Shown in pieces: positions 16,259 through 24,912 of a DNA stretch of 34,064 bases. A program made the position numbers and the translations under genes. Every line of letters begins with the position of its first letter. The first letter of the stretch is position 1. A model generated the notes under the pieces. It was not told where the DNA came from. It did not search any database and worked only from the letters and a program-made list of their open reading frames with translations. The stretch covers positions 1 to 34,064 of the forward strand of contig DAOVLE010000026.1 of NCBI GenBank assembly GCA_030631415.1, written 5' to 3'. The stretch is from JAAEQG01 sp023133475. GTDB lineage: Bacteria > Planctomycetota > Phycisphaerae > UBA1845.

Positions 16259-17383
16259 CTGATTTAGCTGGATGTGGTAGAGCAAGTCCGTGCCGACCGT
16301 GGTGAGCTTCACGCGAGAGAAGAGGGACGCATCCTCCACACACCCCACACCCCCGCCACGGCAGGCATCTATGGCCTGATCTCCACCGATCAGGCGCGGT
16401 GATACGAAGACCATTGCCTCGTCCGCCAGCCTCCCATCGAGAAAAGAGCCTATCACCGTTCCGCCGCCCTCGACGAGAAGATTGGTGAACCTCCGCTTTC
16501 CCAACTCGCGTAGCCCCGCGTGCAAGTCCACCAATCCGTCACGGGTTTTGCACTCGAGCAGTTCCACGCCCGCGTGCCGCAGACGCCGGGCCTTTGCCGA
16601 GCGACCGGCCAGCGCCTCGGGGGAGGTCAGCACGAGGGTCGGTATCTCGCCGGCGGTGATAACCACCTCCGCTTGCAGGGGGATGCGGAGCCGACGATCA
16701 AGCACGATTCGTGTCGCTGTTCTCCGCAAACGGGTTCCGCGTGCCGTCATGCGGGGGTTGTCCGCCAATACTGTCCCCACACCGACCAAAATGCCGTCCA
16801 CCCGGCTTCGCAGGCGATGCACCAGCTTGCGGGCCTGCGGGGAAGATATCCAGCGCGAGTCACCCGTGCGGGTGGCGATCTTGCCGTCGATACTCTGAGC
16901 CCACTTCAGAATCGTGTACGGGCGCTTGTGGGTGACCAACGTAAGAAAAGCGGCGTTCAACTCGCGGGCCTGGCCCTCCAGCAGGCCGACGATGACGCAA
17001 AGACCCGCTCGTCGCAGGCGTCTGATGCCCCGCCCGTCCACCTCCGGGAACGGATCTCGCATCGCAATCACGACACACTCAACCCCGGCTTCCACCAGGG
17101 CTTTGGTGCATGGCGGAGTCTTGCCCTGATGGCAGCAAGGTTCGAGAGTCACATACGCCGTCGCCCCGCGTGCGTGGTGTCCGGCACGGTGTAACGCTTC
17201 GACTTCGGCATGGGCCTGCCCGAAACGCCGATGGTAGCCCTCCCCAACAACCCGACCCCGCTTGACCAGCACGCAACCGACCATGGGGTTAGGCTCAACC
17301 CTTCCCTGCCCACGTCGCGCAAGCTGGAGGGCGCGTTTCATGTGCTTGTGGTCGGAGGTGGTGAAGTCCGAAGTCATTCCCAT
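16256..17383 (-). CDS. ribD: Riboflavin biosynthesis bifunctional deaminase/reductase RibD
   Basis: 375 residues, normal for the family. The N-terminal zinc deaminase has PNPMVGCVLV, the catalytic HAEVEAL and the zinc ligands in PCCHQGKTPPC. The C-terminal reductase has KWAQSIDGKIAT, SRVDGILVGVGTVLADNPRMTAR and LLVEGGGTVIGSFL. It converts diaminohydroxyphosphoribosylaminopyrimidine to the ribitylamino-uracil phosphate in the riboflavin pathway, in the cytosol. It starts 6 nt after the stop of the sulfatase-TPR gene, so the two are probably co-transcribed even though their functions look unrelated. No other rib genes are nearby and no FMN riboswitch is visible. The stop codon is the first triplet of a repeat element. 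Confidence 0.96.
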   Translation of the reverse strand: MGMTSDFTTSDHKHMKRALQLARRGQGRVEPNPMVGCVLVKRGRVVGEGYHRRFGQAHAEVEALHRAGHHARGATAYVTLEPCCHQGKTPPCTKALVEAGVECVVIAMRDPFPEVDGRGIRRLRRAGLCVIVGLLEGQARELNAAFLTLVTHKRPYTILKWAQSIDGKIATRTGDSRWISSPQARKLVHRLRSRVDGILVGVGTVLADNPRMTARGTRLRRTATRIVLDRRLRIPLQAEVVITAGEIPTLVLTSPEALAGRSAKARRLRHAGVELLECKTRDGLVDLHAGLRELGKRRFTNLLVEGGGTVIGSFLDGRLADEAMVFVSPRLIGGDQAIDACRGGGVGCVEDASLFSRVKLTTVGTDLLYHIQLNQ

Positions 17384-17389
17384 GGCAGG

Positions 17390-19732
17390 TCACGAACCCT
17401 CCCGATATGCTCGCCCGGATTCGTAGAGAGCCAACCGCAAGCGGACCTGTTCCGCCAGTTCCGCGTTTTCGGGATCAGCCAACTCCAATGCGCGACGGGC
17501 CAGCTCGACGGCTTTGGGGAATTGGCCCACCTCCGCATAAGCAGCCGCCAGCGTGTCCAGAATCTTCGGGTCCTCAACGCCCAGACGCTTGCGACTGCTC
17601 TCCGCCAAACGCACCGCCTCGGCACCGTCACGAAGTTCCGCCTCCCGCACCGTCGCCAGACGCCAGGCAAGATTGTTGGCCAGGGTAACGCTCTTCGGGC
17701 AACGATGCAGACCAGCCCGCAACACCTGCATCGCTTCACGAACCGCACCTTGAGAATCCAGCAAGGCGCTGAGGCCTATGCAAGCCTGTTCGTGGGCCGG
17801 GTCCAGGTCCAACGCCTCCTGAAAAGACGCCAACGCCTCCGTGCCCATACCCTGCCGGGCCAACGCCAACGCCAGATAAGCGTGGGCCTCGGGATACTGC
17901 GGCAACTGCCGAATGCACTCGTGGAAATGCTCGATGGCCTCCTCGTGCCTGCCCAATTCACCCAACGCCCGCCCCAGATGGTAGTGAGTGACCGCCACAT
18001 GGTGACCCAACTCGATAACTCGACGGTACAATTGCACCGCCTCCTCGTAGTGCCCTTGCACACGACGCAGGTTGGCCAACAACCTCCAAACCGCCGGGTT
18101 GTCCGGCTCCCGGCGGGTCAGAGACTCGAGTATCTCCGCCGCCTTCTCCTGCGCCCCTGCTCCCATGTACGACTTGGCCTTCATATACTCGATATGAACG
18201 TCTATCCGATCCTTGGGGTCGGGGCCCTCCAAGGCCAGAAACCCACGCAACTCGTCCCCAACCCCACCACCGGAACTGCCCGCAAGGTAACCAAGCGAAG
18301 CCAACCGCGCCGCCGTCATGGAATCCAGGGGGACATCGCTTCCTCCTCTCACCGCCGCGGGAGCCGAACTCTCGATTAGCGACTCAAGCTGGTCACGCAT
18401 ATCAGCCACCACCGCCGGGTGCCGTTCGGCAACGTTGGTCATCTCGCCCCAGTCCCTGGTCACGTCGTACAGCTCCGGGGTCGGAGCGTGAACGTACTTC
18501 CAGCCCCCCGCACGCAAACAGCGCAACTGGGCATAGCCCATCTCCAGATGCGGGGACATGGTCTCGCCATACGCCGCCAAGTGTAAATCATCCTTCTCGC
18601 CGGAGATCAACGGCAGTAAACTCACCCCCTGAGCATCGGGTTTTGGGGCCATACCCAACAGGTCCAGAATCGTCGGCACGATATCCACCGTGCGCACCTG
18701 CGCATCGATCCGCCGCCCTTTCGGGATGCGCTCGGGGCATTTGAACAAAAGCGGGACGTGTATCGTGCTGTCATACACGAAGTAAAGGTGCGTGCCTTCG
18801 CGGTGTTGAATAAACGCCTCGCCATGATCCGCCACCACCACCACCACGGTCTTGCGTTCCAAACCGCTCGCTTTCAAATGCTCCAGCAACCGCCCGATTT
18901 GCTCATCCATGAAAGCAATCTCGCCCAGGTATGGATCCTTGTATTGAGTGCGATAGGGCTCCGGCGGATTGTACGGATGGTGCGGGTCCCAGAAATGAAC
19001 CCACTGGAAAAAGGGCTCCGACTCGTGGTGCGTCAGCCATTCGATTGCCCGATCGCACACCACATCTGCCGGTTCGCTGTTGATCACGTCCGTTCGCTCG
19101 CCGCCCTCACTTTGCCGCCCTTGTGCACCATTAGTTTTATCCACTCCACGAAAGCTCTCGAAACCCTGATCGATCCCCCAGCAAGCGTCAAGAATAAACG
19201 AAGCCACCTCCGCCCCGGTGGTGTAGTTCTCCTTCCGCAGCATCTCTGCCAAAGTGACATTCCCCTCATCAACAAACGGGCGCCCGTTTATCCGCGTCCC
19301 GTGCATGAAAGGGTAGGTCGCCGTCATGATACTGACATGGGAGGGCAGTGTGATCGGCGCACAGGTCGTACATTGTTCGAACAGCACTCCCTCACGGGCG
19401 AGCTTATCCAGCACCGGTGTCTTCACGAAACGGTTCCCGTAGCACGCCAGCCCATCGGGCCGTGTCGTGTCCATCGTAATAAGCAGGACGTTGAACCCCC
19501 GTGCAGCCCCCGGCTCCCCGGGTTTTGCCCTTTTGCACGAACAGAACAGCACCACCACACCAATTGCCCCCAGCAGACCAAACGCAAACACGCGCTTCCA
19601 CTGCCGGCGATGGAGAATGTAGAGCGGGTTCCACTCGCCACAACTGTAGGGCGAGTCCCACCCGTCTCTCCCTTTAGGCGCGGCGGGTGGAACCCGCCCT
19701 ACATTCTGCTGACGCATTTGTTCGCAGGCCAT
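17390..19732 (-). CDS. Sulfatase-like (alkaline phosphatase superfamily) protein with C-terminal TPR repeats
   Basis: 780 residues. GGAGAG before the ATG at 19732 supports this start. Residues 11-45 are translated palindromic repeats (VGRVPPAAPKG...). A hydrophobic segment (about 48-66, ending LFCSC) is a membrane anchor or weak lipobox. The sulfatase-like domain opens NVLLITMDTTRPD (metal Asp); later ligands include VVADHGEAF. At the formylglycine site the sequence is T128-L-P-S-H, where sulfatases have C/S-x-P-S-R. A threonine nucleophile suggests a phospho-transfer or phosphodiesterase-type member, or loss of sulfatase activity (inference). Residues 500-765 hold about six or seven TPR units (AVWRLLANLRRVQGHYEEAV...). 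Likely anchored outside the cytoplasm. Co-directional with ribD, gap 6 nt. Confidence 0.9.
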   Translation of the reverse strand: MACEQMRQQNVGRVPPAAPKGRDGWDSPYSCGEWNPLYILHRRQWKRVFAFGLLGAIGVVVLFCSCKRAKPGEPGAARGFNVLLITMDTTRPDGLACYGNRFVKTPVLDKLAREGVLFEQCTTCAPITLPSHVSIMTATYPFMHGTRINGRPFVDEGNVTLAEMLRKENYTTGAEVASFILDACWGIDQGFESFRGVDKTNGAQGRQSEGGERTDVINSEPADVVCDRAIEWLTHHESEPFFQWVHFWDPHHPYNPPEPYRTQYKDPYLGEIAFMDEQIGRLLEHLKASGLERKTVVVVVADHGEAFIQHREGTHLYFVYDSTIHVPLLFKCPERIPKGRRIDAQVRTVDIVPTILDLLGMAPKPDAQGVSLLPLISGEKDDLHLAAYGETMSPHLEMGYAQLRCLRAGGWKYVHAPTPELYDVTRDWGEMTNVAERHPAVVADMRDQLESLIESSAPAAVRGGSDVPLDSMTAARLASLGYLAGSSGGGVGDELRGFLALEGPDPKDRIDVHIEYMKAKSYMGAGAQEKAAEILESLTRREPDNPAVWRLLANLRRVQGHYEEAVQLYRRVIELGHHVAVTHYHLGRALGELGRHEEAIEHFHECIRQLPQYPEAHAYLALALARQGMGTEALASFQEALDLDPAHEQACIGLSALLDSQGAVREAMQVLRAGLHRCPKSVTLANNLAWRLATVREAELRDGAEAVRLAESSRKRLGVEDPKILDTLAAAYAEVGQFPKAVELARRALELADPENAELAEQVRLRLALYESGRAYREGS
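19620..19702 (-). repeat. One good and two degenerate palindromic elements inside the sulfatase-like gene
   Basis: The perfect copy at 19682-19702 is read on the minus strand as VGRVPPA starting at codon 11. Degenerate copies are at 19645-19666 and 19620-19640. They lie between the supported start codon and the hydrophobic anchor, lengthening the cytoplasmic N-terminus by about 35 residues. Confidence 0.8.
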
Positions 19733-19761
19733 TTACACTCTCCACCGGTTTCATTCAAAGC

Positions 19762-19813
19762 GTAGGGCGGGTTCCACCCGCCTTCCCAAACGTAGCGGGT
19801 GGAACCCATCCTA
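19762..19813. repeat. Inverted pair of 21-bp palindromic elements
   Basis: A perfect copy at 19762-19782 and an oppositely oriented degenerate copy at 19795-19813. Confidence 0.8.
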
Positions 19814-19864
19814 TTTTGAATATGGTATTCTCAAAACAGCCGATGGCAATAAAAACAAGCAGTT

Positions 19865-19921
19865 GTAGGGCGGGTTCTACCCGCCTTTGTGGCATAGTGC
19901 GGCGGGTGGAACCCGCCCTAC
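19865..19921. repeat. Inverted pair of 21-bp palindromic elements
   Basis: Copies at 19865-19885 and 19901-19921 in opposite orientation, 15 nt apart; a BIME-like unit. Confidence 0.85.
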
Positions 19922-20077
19922 CAGATGTTTCCACCATGAAAGTGAGTCGGGGTATAATACTTGGGAGGTTTTGTCGAAGTGGTTATTAGCACTACAGCGC
20001 AAAGTGGGGTCCAGTCCACCGGGTGTTACTGGCAAGCTCCCGTCCGTGGCACCCGTTACCTGTGGCACCCATTACCT

Positions 20078-20218
20078 GTTGCGCTAGGCCCGGCATTTAT
20101 GCCGGGTAAGCAAAGTGCCGTTTTTCTTTCCTTCCCCTGCCGCCTCCGGCGGCAGGGGAAGGAAAGAGGCAAGCTATGCCGACTCCCAACCCGGCATAAA
20201 TGCCGGGCCTAGCGCAAC
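20078..20218. repeat. 141-bp nested perfect inverted-repeat element
   Basis: The outer arms 20078-20106 and 20190-20218 are perfect 29-bp inverted repeats beginning GTTGCGCTAGGCCCGGCATT. Each outer arm itself contains the palindrome CCCGGCATTTATGCCGGG. An inner pair, 20126-20144 and 20148-20166, is a perfect 19-bp stem with a 3-nt loop. No coding capacity; MITE-like. Confidence 0.9.
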
Positions 20219-20368
20219 GGGTTCCAATCGCGGGGCGACGAGGGAACAAAACCGGGGGCTAAACGAAGAGCTGACCCGGAACGGCTGATAGCTGATAGCT
20301 GAAAGCTGACAGCTAATCACGATGATTCTAATCGCCGCCTCGCCGCAGATGTGTTAGGCTTATAATGT

Positions 20369-20773
20369 ATGTGGGCGGCAATAGCTAAATTTGTTGGAGG
20401 CAAGGTGCTTACAGCCATTCTGGCGGTATTGGCGTTCGGGTGTGGGTTATGGGCCTGGAAGCATCCAGAACAGCTTGCCACCATCGGCCAGGTGCTCAAG
20501 TATGTAGCCATTTGGCTCGGTATAGTATTAGTGCTGCCTTGGGCGATGTTCCCGGCGATGCCCTGGGTGTTGAAGTGGGAGTCGAACCTGGCGGCGGGCC
20601 TGTTGCTGGTGGGCATCACCGGCTTGGACGTAACAGCAGCCTTGTTGATGACCGGGGTTTCAGGCCTAAGCACGCTTACCTGGTTGGTGCTGGTGCTTGG
20701 ATTCCTGTCTGCCGGGGTCTATACTTTTATGGCCTGCAATTATCAGGCCAACCGCATCGAGGACTCTATCTGA
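20369..20773 (+). CDS. Small four-helix membrane protein, unknown function
   Basis: 134 residues with four predicted membrane segments (about 12-29, 44-64, 73-94, 99-121) and little else. I do not recognise the family. The ATG at 20369 has no Shine-Dalgarno and follows a TATAAT directly. GGAGG at 20394-20398 lies 6 nt before an in-frame GTG at 20405, which would give a protein shorter by 12 residues and still hydrophobic, so the start is uncertain. It opens the plus-strand run with the kinase gene 24 nt downstream and may be a membrane partner of that module. Confidence 0.65.
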   Translation: MWAAIAKFVGGKVLTAILAVLAFGCGLWAWKHPEQLATIGQVLKYVAIWLGIVLVLPWAMFPAMPWVLKWESNLAAGLLLVGITGLDVTAALLMTGVSGLSTLTWLVLVLGFLSAGVYTFMACNYQANRIEDSI

Positions 20774-20797
20774 GGTATCGGAATCAAGGGGCGTTGC

Positions 20798-21862
<1,065 letters not shown>

Positions 21863-21895
21863 TGATTCCAGGTTTGATGGACGGGAGGCTGACGT

Positions 21896-22174
21896 ATGTG
21901 GGTCGATGCCTGGGTATTTGCCCTGATTCCCGTCCTGGTGGTCGCCCTGTTTTTTTACGGCGTGTTGCGCATAATCGGGGCGTTGCTTGGCGGGTTGGGC
22001 AGGGTTGTGCGGTTCATCTGCCATCCAGTGCGTCGTAGGCTGCCGGATCGCATAACCGACTCGAAGCAGGCATCGGTGTCTCGGGTGGATGTGCGGGTTT
22101 GCCCCAACCACTATTGCCGGCGGGTAAACGTCGCGGAAGCACGGTATTGTTCGCAGTGCGGGCAACGCTTATAG
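21896..22174 (+). CDS. Small single-pass membrane protein with cytoplasmic zinc ribbon
   Basis: 92 residues; GGGAGG 7 nt before the ATG. One strong transmembrane segment (about 5-30, WVFALIPVLVVALFFYGVLRIIGALLGGL), then a basic stretch (CHPVRRRLPDR), which by the positive-inside rule puts the C-terminus in the cytoplasm. The end is a zinc ribbon, VCPNHYCRRVNVAEARYCSQCGQRL. The ribbon resembles those on the preceding kinase, which suggests a membrane adaptor for it or for the coiled-coil proteins downstream (inference). It sits 16 nt before the next gene. Confidence 0.85.
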   Translation: MWVDAWVFALIPVLVVALFFYGVLRIIGALLGGLGRVVRFICHPVRRRLPDRITDSKQASVSRVDVRVCPNHYCRRVNVAEARYCSQCGQRL

Positions 22175-22190
22175 CCCGGATATTAATGAT

Positions 22191-23645
22191 ATGGATCGCG
22201 GAGCACGGGAAGCTTTGAAGATCGAGACGGGATTTCTGGCTGGTGCCGAAGCCAACTTCGAGAAAGCCAAAGGGCAATACTTCCGCGGCTCGAAGTGGCA
22301 GACCACGCGCGACGACGAGGTGGAGACGTTGCGGGCGGCGTTGGCCCGCAATCATCGCCCCGACCGCGAGTTGCTCAAGCAAATGCCGCACAACCGGCGA
22401 GTGACCCTGCACGGCTACGAACGAACCTGGTGGTTCGGCAAGCGGCGGACGGGCCTGGCGACAGCCTCAGTCCTCGCTCCCTTGGAGCACTATGCCAAGA
22501 GTGATGCCGGGCCGGTGCCGGCGGTGGAGCTGAGTCAACTGTATGACCATGTGCGGAAAATCGCCGGCGACGGGCAGGTGCCGCATATTATCGGGGTTTG
22601 CTCGCCCGCCGGTTTTACCGACGAAGCCCGTCAGGCGCGTCTGAAATTGCTCAACGTCACCGTGGTGCTGGTCGAGCCGGACACCTGCGGCGGGTGGCGG
22701 GTGACCGGGGTCTCCGAGAAGGTTCCGGAGTATGTGCTCAAGATATTCGACCCGGAGGCGGCAAACCAGAAAATTCAGCGGGTCCGCGGCGAGATCAGCA
22801 AGCACAGTGCGGATTTGCTCATCGGGAGTTTGTCGGTTAGTGCGGTGGCAGATCGGTTGGATTTGCCCGAGTTTCTGGTATCAGAGGCGTTTGCCCAGGC
22901 GGCGGCAGATGACCCGGAGTTGCGGTTGTCCAAAAAATCGGGGGAGACTCTATTGTTCCGCGGTGCGTCCGCGGTTAAGCCGGAGCGTGGCGGAATGGAC
23001 GTGTTCGATAAAATCAAGCAGTTGTTCTCCCGCGAGGGCGACGAAGCCAAGAAGATCAACGAGTTGGCAGAGCGTCGGGCTTCGCTGTCTCAGCGGCGAG
23101 ACCGTATCTATGAAGACATCGGGCGGTTGGAAAAGAAAGAAGCGGAACTGCTCGATGAGGGCAAGCGGACCTCTTCGCAAATAGCCCGGCGGCGGTTGGC
23201 TGCCCAGCTTGCTCAATTGCGCAAGGACATCGCCCGGCAGAACACGACCGCCAACATGCTGAACCAGCAGACCAACATCCTCAGCACCGACATCCACAAT
23301 CTTACGCTGATCCAGCAAGGCGAGGCGGCGGAGTTGCCCTCGACCGAGGCGTTGACGGAGAATGCGGTCAAGGCGGAGGAGATGCTGGAGACGCTGACGG
23401 CGGACGCCGAACTGGTCGGCAGTTTGGAGACAGGTTTAAGCGAGGTTATGACCACTGCGGACGAATTGGCTATCCTGGAGGAGTTCGAGCAGGCAGAAAA
23501 GGCACCGCCGGCTGATGCTGCCGGGGCGCGTGACGCCGAATCCGCTTCGGCGAGCGAACCGGTGGCGGAGGCGCCGGCGAACAAAGACTCGCAAGAATCA
23601 CCCACCCAGAAGCGTACTGAGAAAGCTGACCCAGAGGCAAGCTAG
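22191..23645 (+). CDS. Winged-helix plus ESCRT-III-like coiled-coil protein (CHMP7-like architecture)
   Basis: 484 residues; no strong Shine-Dalgarno, start placed 16 nt after the preceding stop. Residues 45-175 form an alpha/beta domain; HIIGVCSPAGFTDEARQARLKLLNVTVVLVEP recalls Mrr/restriction-endonuclease-like folds, but I cannot identify catalytic residues. Residues 195-258 look like a winged helix (SLSVSAVADRLDLPEFLVSEAF...SGETLLFRG). From about 268 (GMDVFDKIKQLFS) it is long amphipathic helices to about 436: a basic first half (ERRASLSQRRDRIYEDIGRLEKKEAELL, RRRLAAQLAQLRKDIARQ) and an acidic second half. That basic-then-acidic helical layout is characteristic of Snf7/ESCRT-III subunits. 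A disordered Ala/Glu-rich tail ends the protein. A winged helix fused to Snf7 is the layout of eukaryotic CHMP7. Homology is inferred from pattern only. Confidence 0.75.
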   Translation: MDRGAREALKIETGFLAGAEANFEKAKGQYFRGSKWQTTRDDEVETLRAALARNHRPDRELLKQMPHNRRVTLHGYERTWWFGKRRTGLATASVLAPLEHYAKSDAGPVPAVELSQLYDHVRKIAGDGQVPHIIGVCSPAGFTDEARQARLKLLNVTVVLVEPDTCGGWRVTGVSEKVPEYVLKIFDPEAANQKIQRVRGEISKHSADLLIGSLSVSAVADRLDLPEFLVSEAFAQAAADDPELRLSKKSGETLLFRGASAVKPERGGMDVFDKIKQLFSREGDEAKKINELAERRASLSQRRDRIYEDIGRLEKKEAELLDEGKRTSSQIARRRLAAQLAQLRKDIARQNTTANMLNQQTNILSTDIHNLTLIQQGEAAELPSTEALTENAVKAEEMLETLTADAELVGSLETGLSEVMTTADELAILEEFEQAEKAPPADAAGARDAESASASEPVAEAPANKDSQESPTQKRTEKADPEAS

Positions 23646-23650
23646 CATTA

Positions 23651-23894
23651 GAAATGGAAAATGGAAAATGTGGGCATTCGCAACGATGCCGGGGACGGGT
23701 GGCCCATCGCTTTAGCGGTGGGGGACGCGAATGTTTGACACGATCGCAACGTTTAGCGGCTCCCCAACGGGGAGCGTAAAAAGGGGAGCGTGATGAATGG
23801 GGAATGAGATGATAACATGCAGAGTTGGGAAACGAATAATTAAAAACGTCGCCAAGTCAGCATTTTCAATTTTCAATTTTCAATTTTCCATTTC
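23651..23894. repeat. Inverted pair of AATGGAAA tandem repeats
   Basis: The left arm GAAATGGAAAATGGAAAATG at 23651 and the right arm CATTTTCAATTTTCAATTTT at 23861-23894 are inverted, about 190 nt apart. Same class and partly same inner sequence as the pair at 28778-28904. Confidence 0.8.
23695..23754 (+). repeat. Copy 2 of the 60-bp dispersed element (uninterrupted)
   Basis: It begins ACGGGTGGCCCATCGCTTTA and matches the reverse complement of 11481-11540 at 57 of 60 positions. It provides the empty-site reference for the interrupted copy near 32481-32632. Confidence 0.88.
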
Positions 23895-23907
23895 GGACGG
23901 GTGATCC

Positions 23908-24516
23908 ATGGGATTTCTGGATTGGTTGGTCACGAGTAAAAAGTCTCTGTCGCAGATGACGCGGAGCGAACTGCGGCGGCAGGAGTTGCTGCTGGAGAAG
24001 GAACGCACGCGGCTTTTGAACAAGATCACCAGGTTGGCCAAAACCAAGCAGACTCTCTTTGAACGTGGGGCACAGGAGAAATCACCGGAAGTGCGGCGGG
24101 TGTTGGCTCAGGAATTCGAGACCAAGACCACCGAGCAGCTCATGATCGGGCGGCAACTCAACATCCGCAGTAAGGAGGTGATGACGGTGTCGCGGCTGCG
24201 GATGATCCGTGAGAACAGCGACCGGGCAAAAGCCGCCGGCAGCCGGTTCGGCCTGGTCAGCGAAAAGGATATTCTGCGGCTTGGCAAGCTGATCGAGAGC
24301 GATGAGATACGGGCTGAGGTGTATCAGGAGCGCCTGGACGAGGTTCTCGCGGTGGGCAGGTCCGTTGACGAAGGTGCGGCGGGGCTGTCCGAAGCCGGGC
24401 AAACGGTGATGAACATCTGGGACAAAATGGACACCGGAGCCATCGCCGATACTGAAGAAGCATTCGACGAAGCCGACCGCCGGGTCCGCGAGCAACAAGG
24501 AGCCGCCGAAGCGTGA
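23908..24516 (+). CDS. ESCRT-III/Snf7-like helical protein, first of two 202-residue paralogue-like subunits
   Basis: 202 residues, the normal size of CHMP/Snf7 subunits. It is almost wholly helical with no signal peptide or TM. A short hydrophobic start (MGFLDWLV) is followed by a strongly basic helical hairpin (about 14-100: ELRRQELLLEKERTRLLNKITRLAKTKQTL...) and an acidic C-terminal part (about 120-195, DTEEAFDEADRRVREQQ). An amphipathic N-terminus, basic alpha1/alpha2 hairpin and acidic tail are the usual ESCRT-III signature and are also found in PspA/Vipp1. I see no clear MIM motif at the end. It lies between the winged-helix/coiled-coil gene and pspC. Family assignment is inference from layout; an unrelated coiled coil is the main alternative. 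Confidence 0.75.
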   Translation: MGFLDWLVTSKKSLSQMTRSELRRQELLLEKERTRLLNKITRLAKTKQTLFERGAQEKSPEVRRVLAQEFETKTTEQLMIGRQLNIRSKEVMTVSRLRMIRENSDRAKAAGSRFGLVSEKDILRLGKLIESDEIRAEVYQERLDEVLAVGRSVDEGAAGLSEAGQTVMNIWDKMDTGAIADTEEAFDEADRRVREQQGAAEA

Positions 24517-24591
24517 AGGAGACGAAAACGGCGGAGTCTGTAGGGTGGGTGGAACCTGCCGCAGGCAGGTGGAACCCACCAACCGGGGACG

Positions 24592-24674
24592 AGTCCAAAG
24601 TCCAAGGTCCCAAGTCCAGGGTCCCGCTGGTTTCTAATTTTGGACTTTGGACCAGGGACTTTGGACTTTGGACC
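24592..24674. repeat. Inverted pair of GGACTTT tandem repeats
   Basis: The left arm 24592-24625 (GTCCAAAGTCCAAGGTCCCA...) and the right arm 24641-24674 (TGGACTTTGGACCAGGGACT...) are inverted with a 15-nt spacer, just upstream of the PspC gene. A degenerate GTAGGG palindrome precedes them (24540-24580). Confidence 0.8.
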
Positions 24675-24693
24675 AGATTGAGGTATCAAAAGC

Positions 24694-24900
24694 ATGAGCC
24701 ACCGTCCTAGACCGTTGCGGCGCCCGATGCACAACCGGTGGTTCGGCGGGGTTTGCGCGGGTATCGCAGATTACTTTGGGCTGGACCCGGCTGTGATTCG
24801 GGTCGGATACGTTCTCTTGAGCGTGTTGTCGATTGCGTTTCCGGGATTGTTGGTTTATTTCATCTTGTGGGTGGTGATTCCGGAGCGAGAGTATTATTGA
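24694..24900 (+). CDS. pspC: PspC-domain membrane protein
   Basis: 68 residues, essentially one PspC domain: RRPMHNRWFGGVCAGIADYFGLDPAVIRVGYVLLSVLSIAFPGLLVYFILWVVIPE. The motif GGVCAGIADYFGLDP..IRV and the following hydrophobic hairpin are diagnostic. Known role: PspC proteins are inner-membrane components of phage-shock-type envelope stress systems that act with PspA, itself a member of the ESCRT-III superfamily. Here the PspC gene lies directly between two ESCRT-III-like genes, and no canonical pspA or pspF is in the window. It probably docks or senses for the neighbouring helical proteins (inference). GAGGT lies about 10 nt upstream of the ATG. Confidence 0.93.
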   Translation: MSHRPRPLRRPMHNRWFGGVCAGIADYFGLDPAVIRVGYVLLSVLSIAFPGLLVYFILWVVIPEREYY

Positions 24901-24912
24901 GGTTTGGCCCGC

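Larger units (their letters stand above)
19733..20368. other. 636-nt intergenic stretch, repeat island upstream of the ESCRT-like cluster
   Basis: No supported gene. It contains two inverted pairs of the 21-bp palindrome (19762-19813 and 19865-19921), a 141-bp nested perfect palindrome (20078-20218) and a one-sided AGCTGATAGCTGAAAGCTGA repeat (20283-20314). A TATAAT lies at 20361-20366, directly before the first gene of the cluster, but no matching -35 was found. Confidence 0.75.
23646..23907. other. 262-nt repeat-filled gap between two coiled-coil genes
   Basis: It contains an inverted pair of AATGGAAA-type repeats (23651-23670 and 23861-23894) enclosing a full 60-bp dispersed element (23695-23754). 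The string AACGTCGCCAAGTCAGCATT before the right arm recurs at 28867-28886. No gene is supported. Confidence 0.75.

Noticed and set aside
24513..24710. Small frame between the second coiled-coil gene and the PspC gene
   Set aside because: It is a translation of the palindrome and the GGACTTT inverted repeat; no ribosome-binding site and no protein-like pattern.
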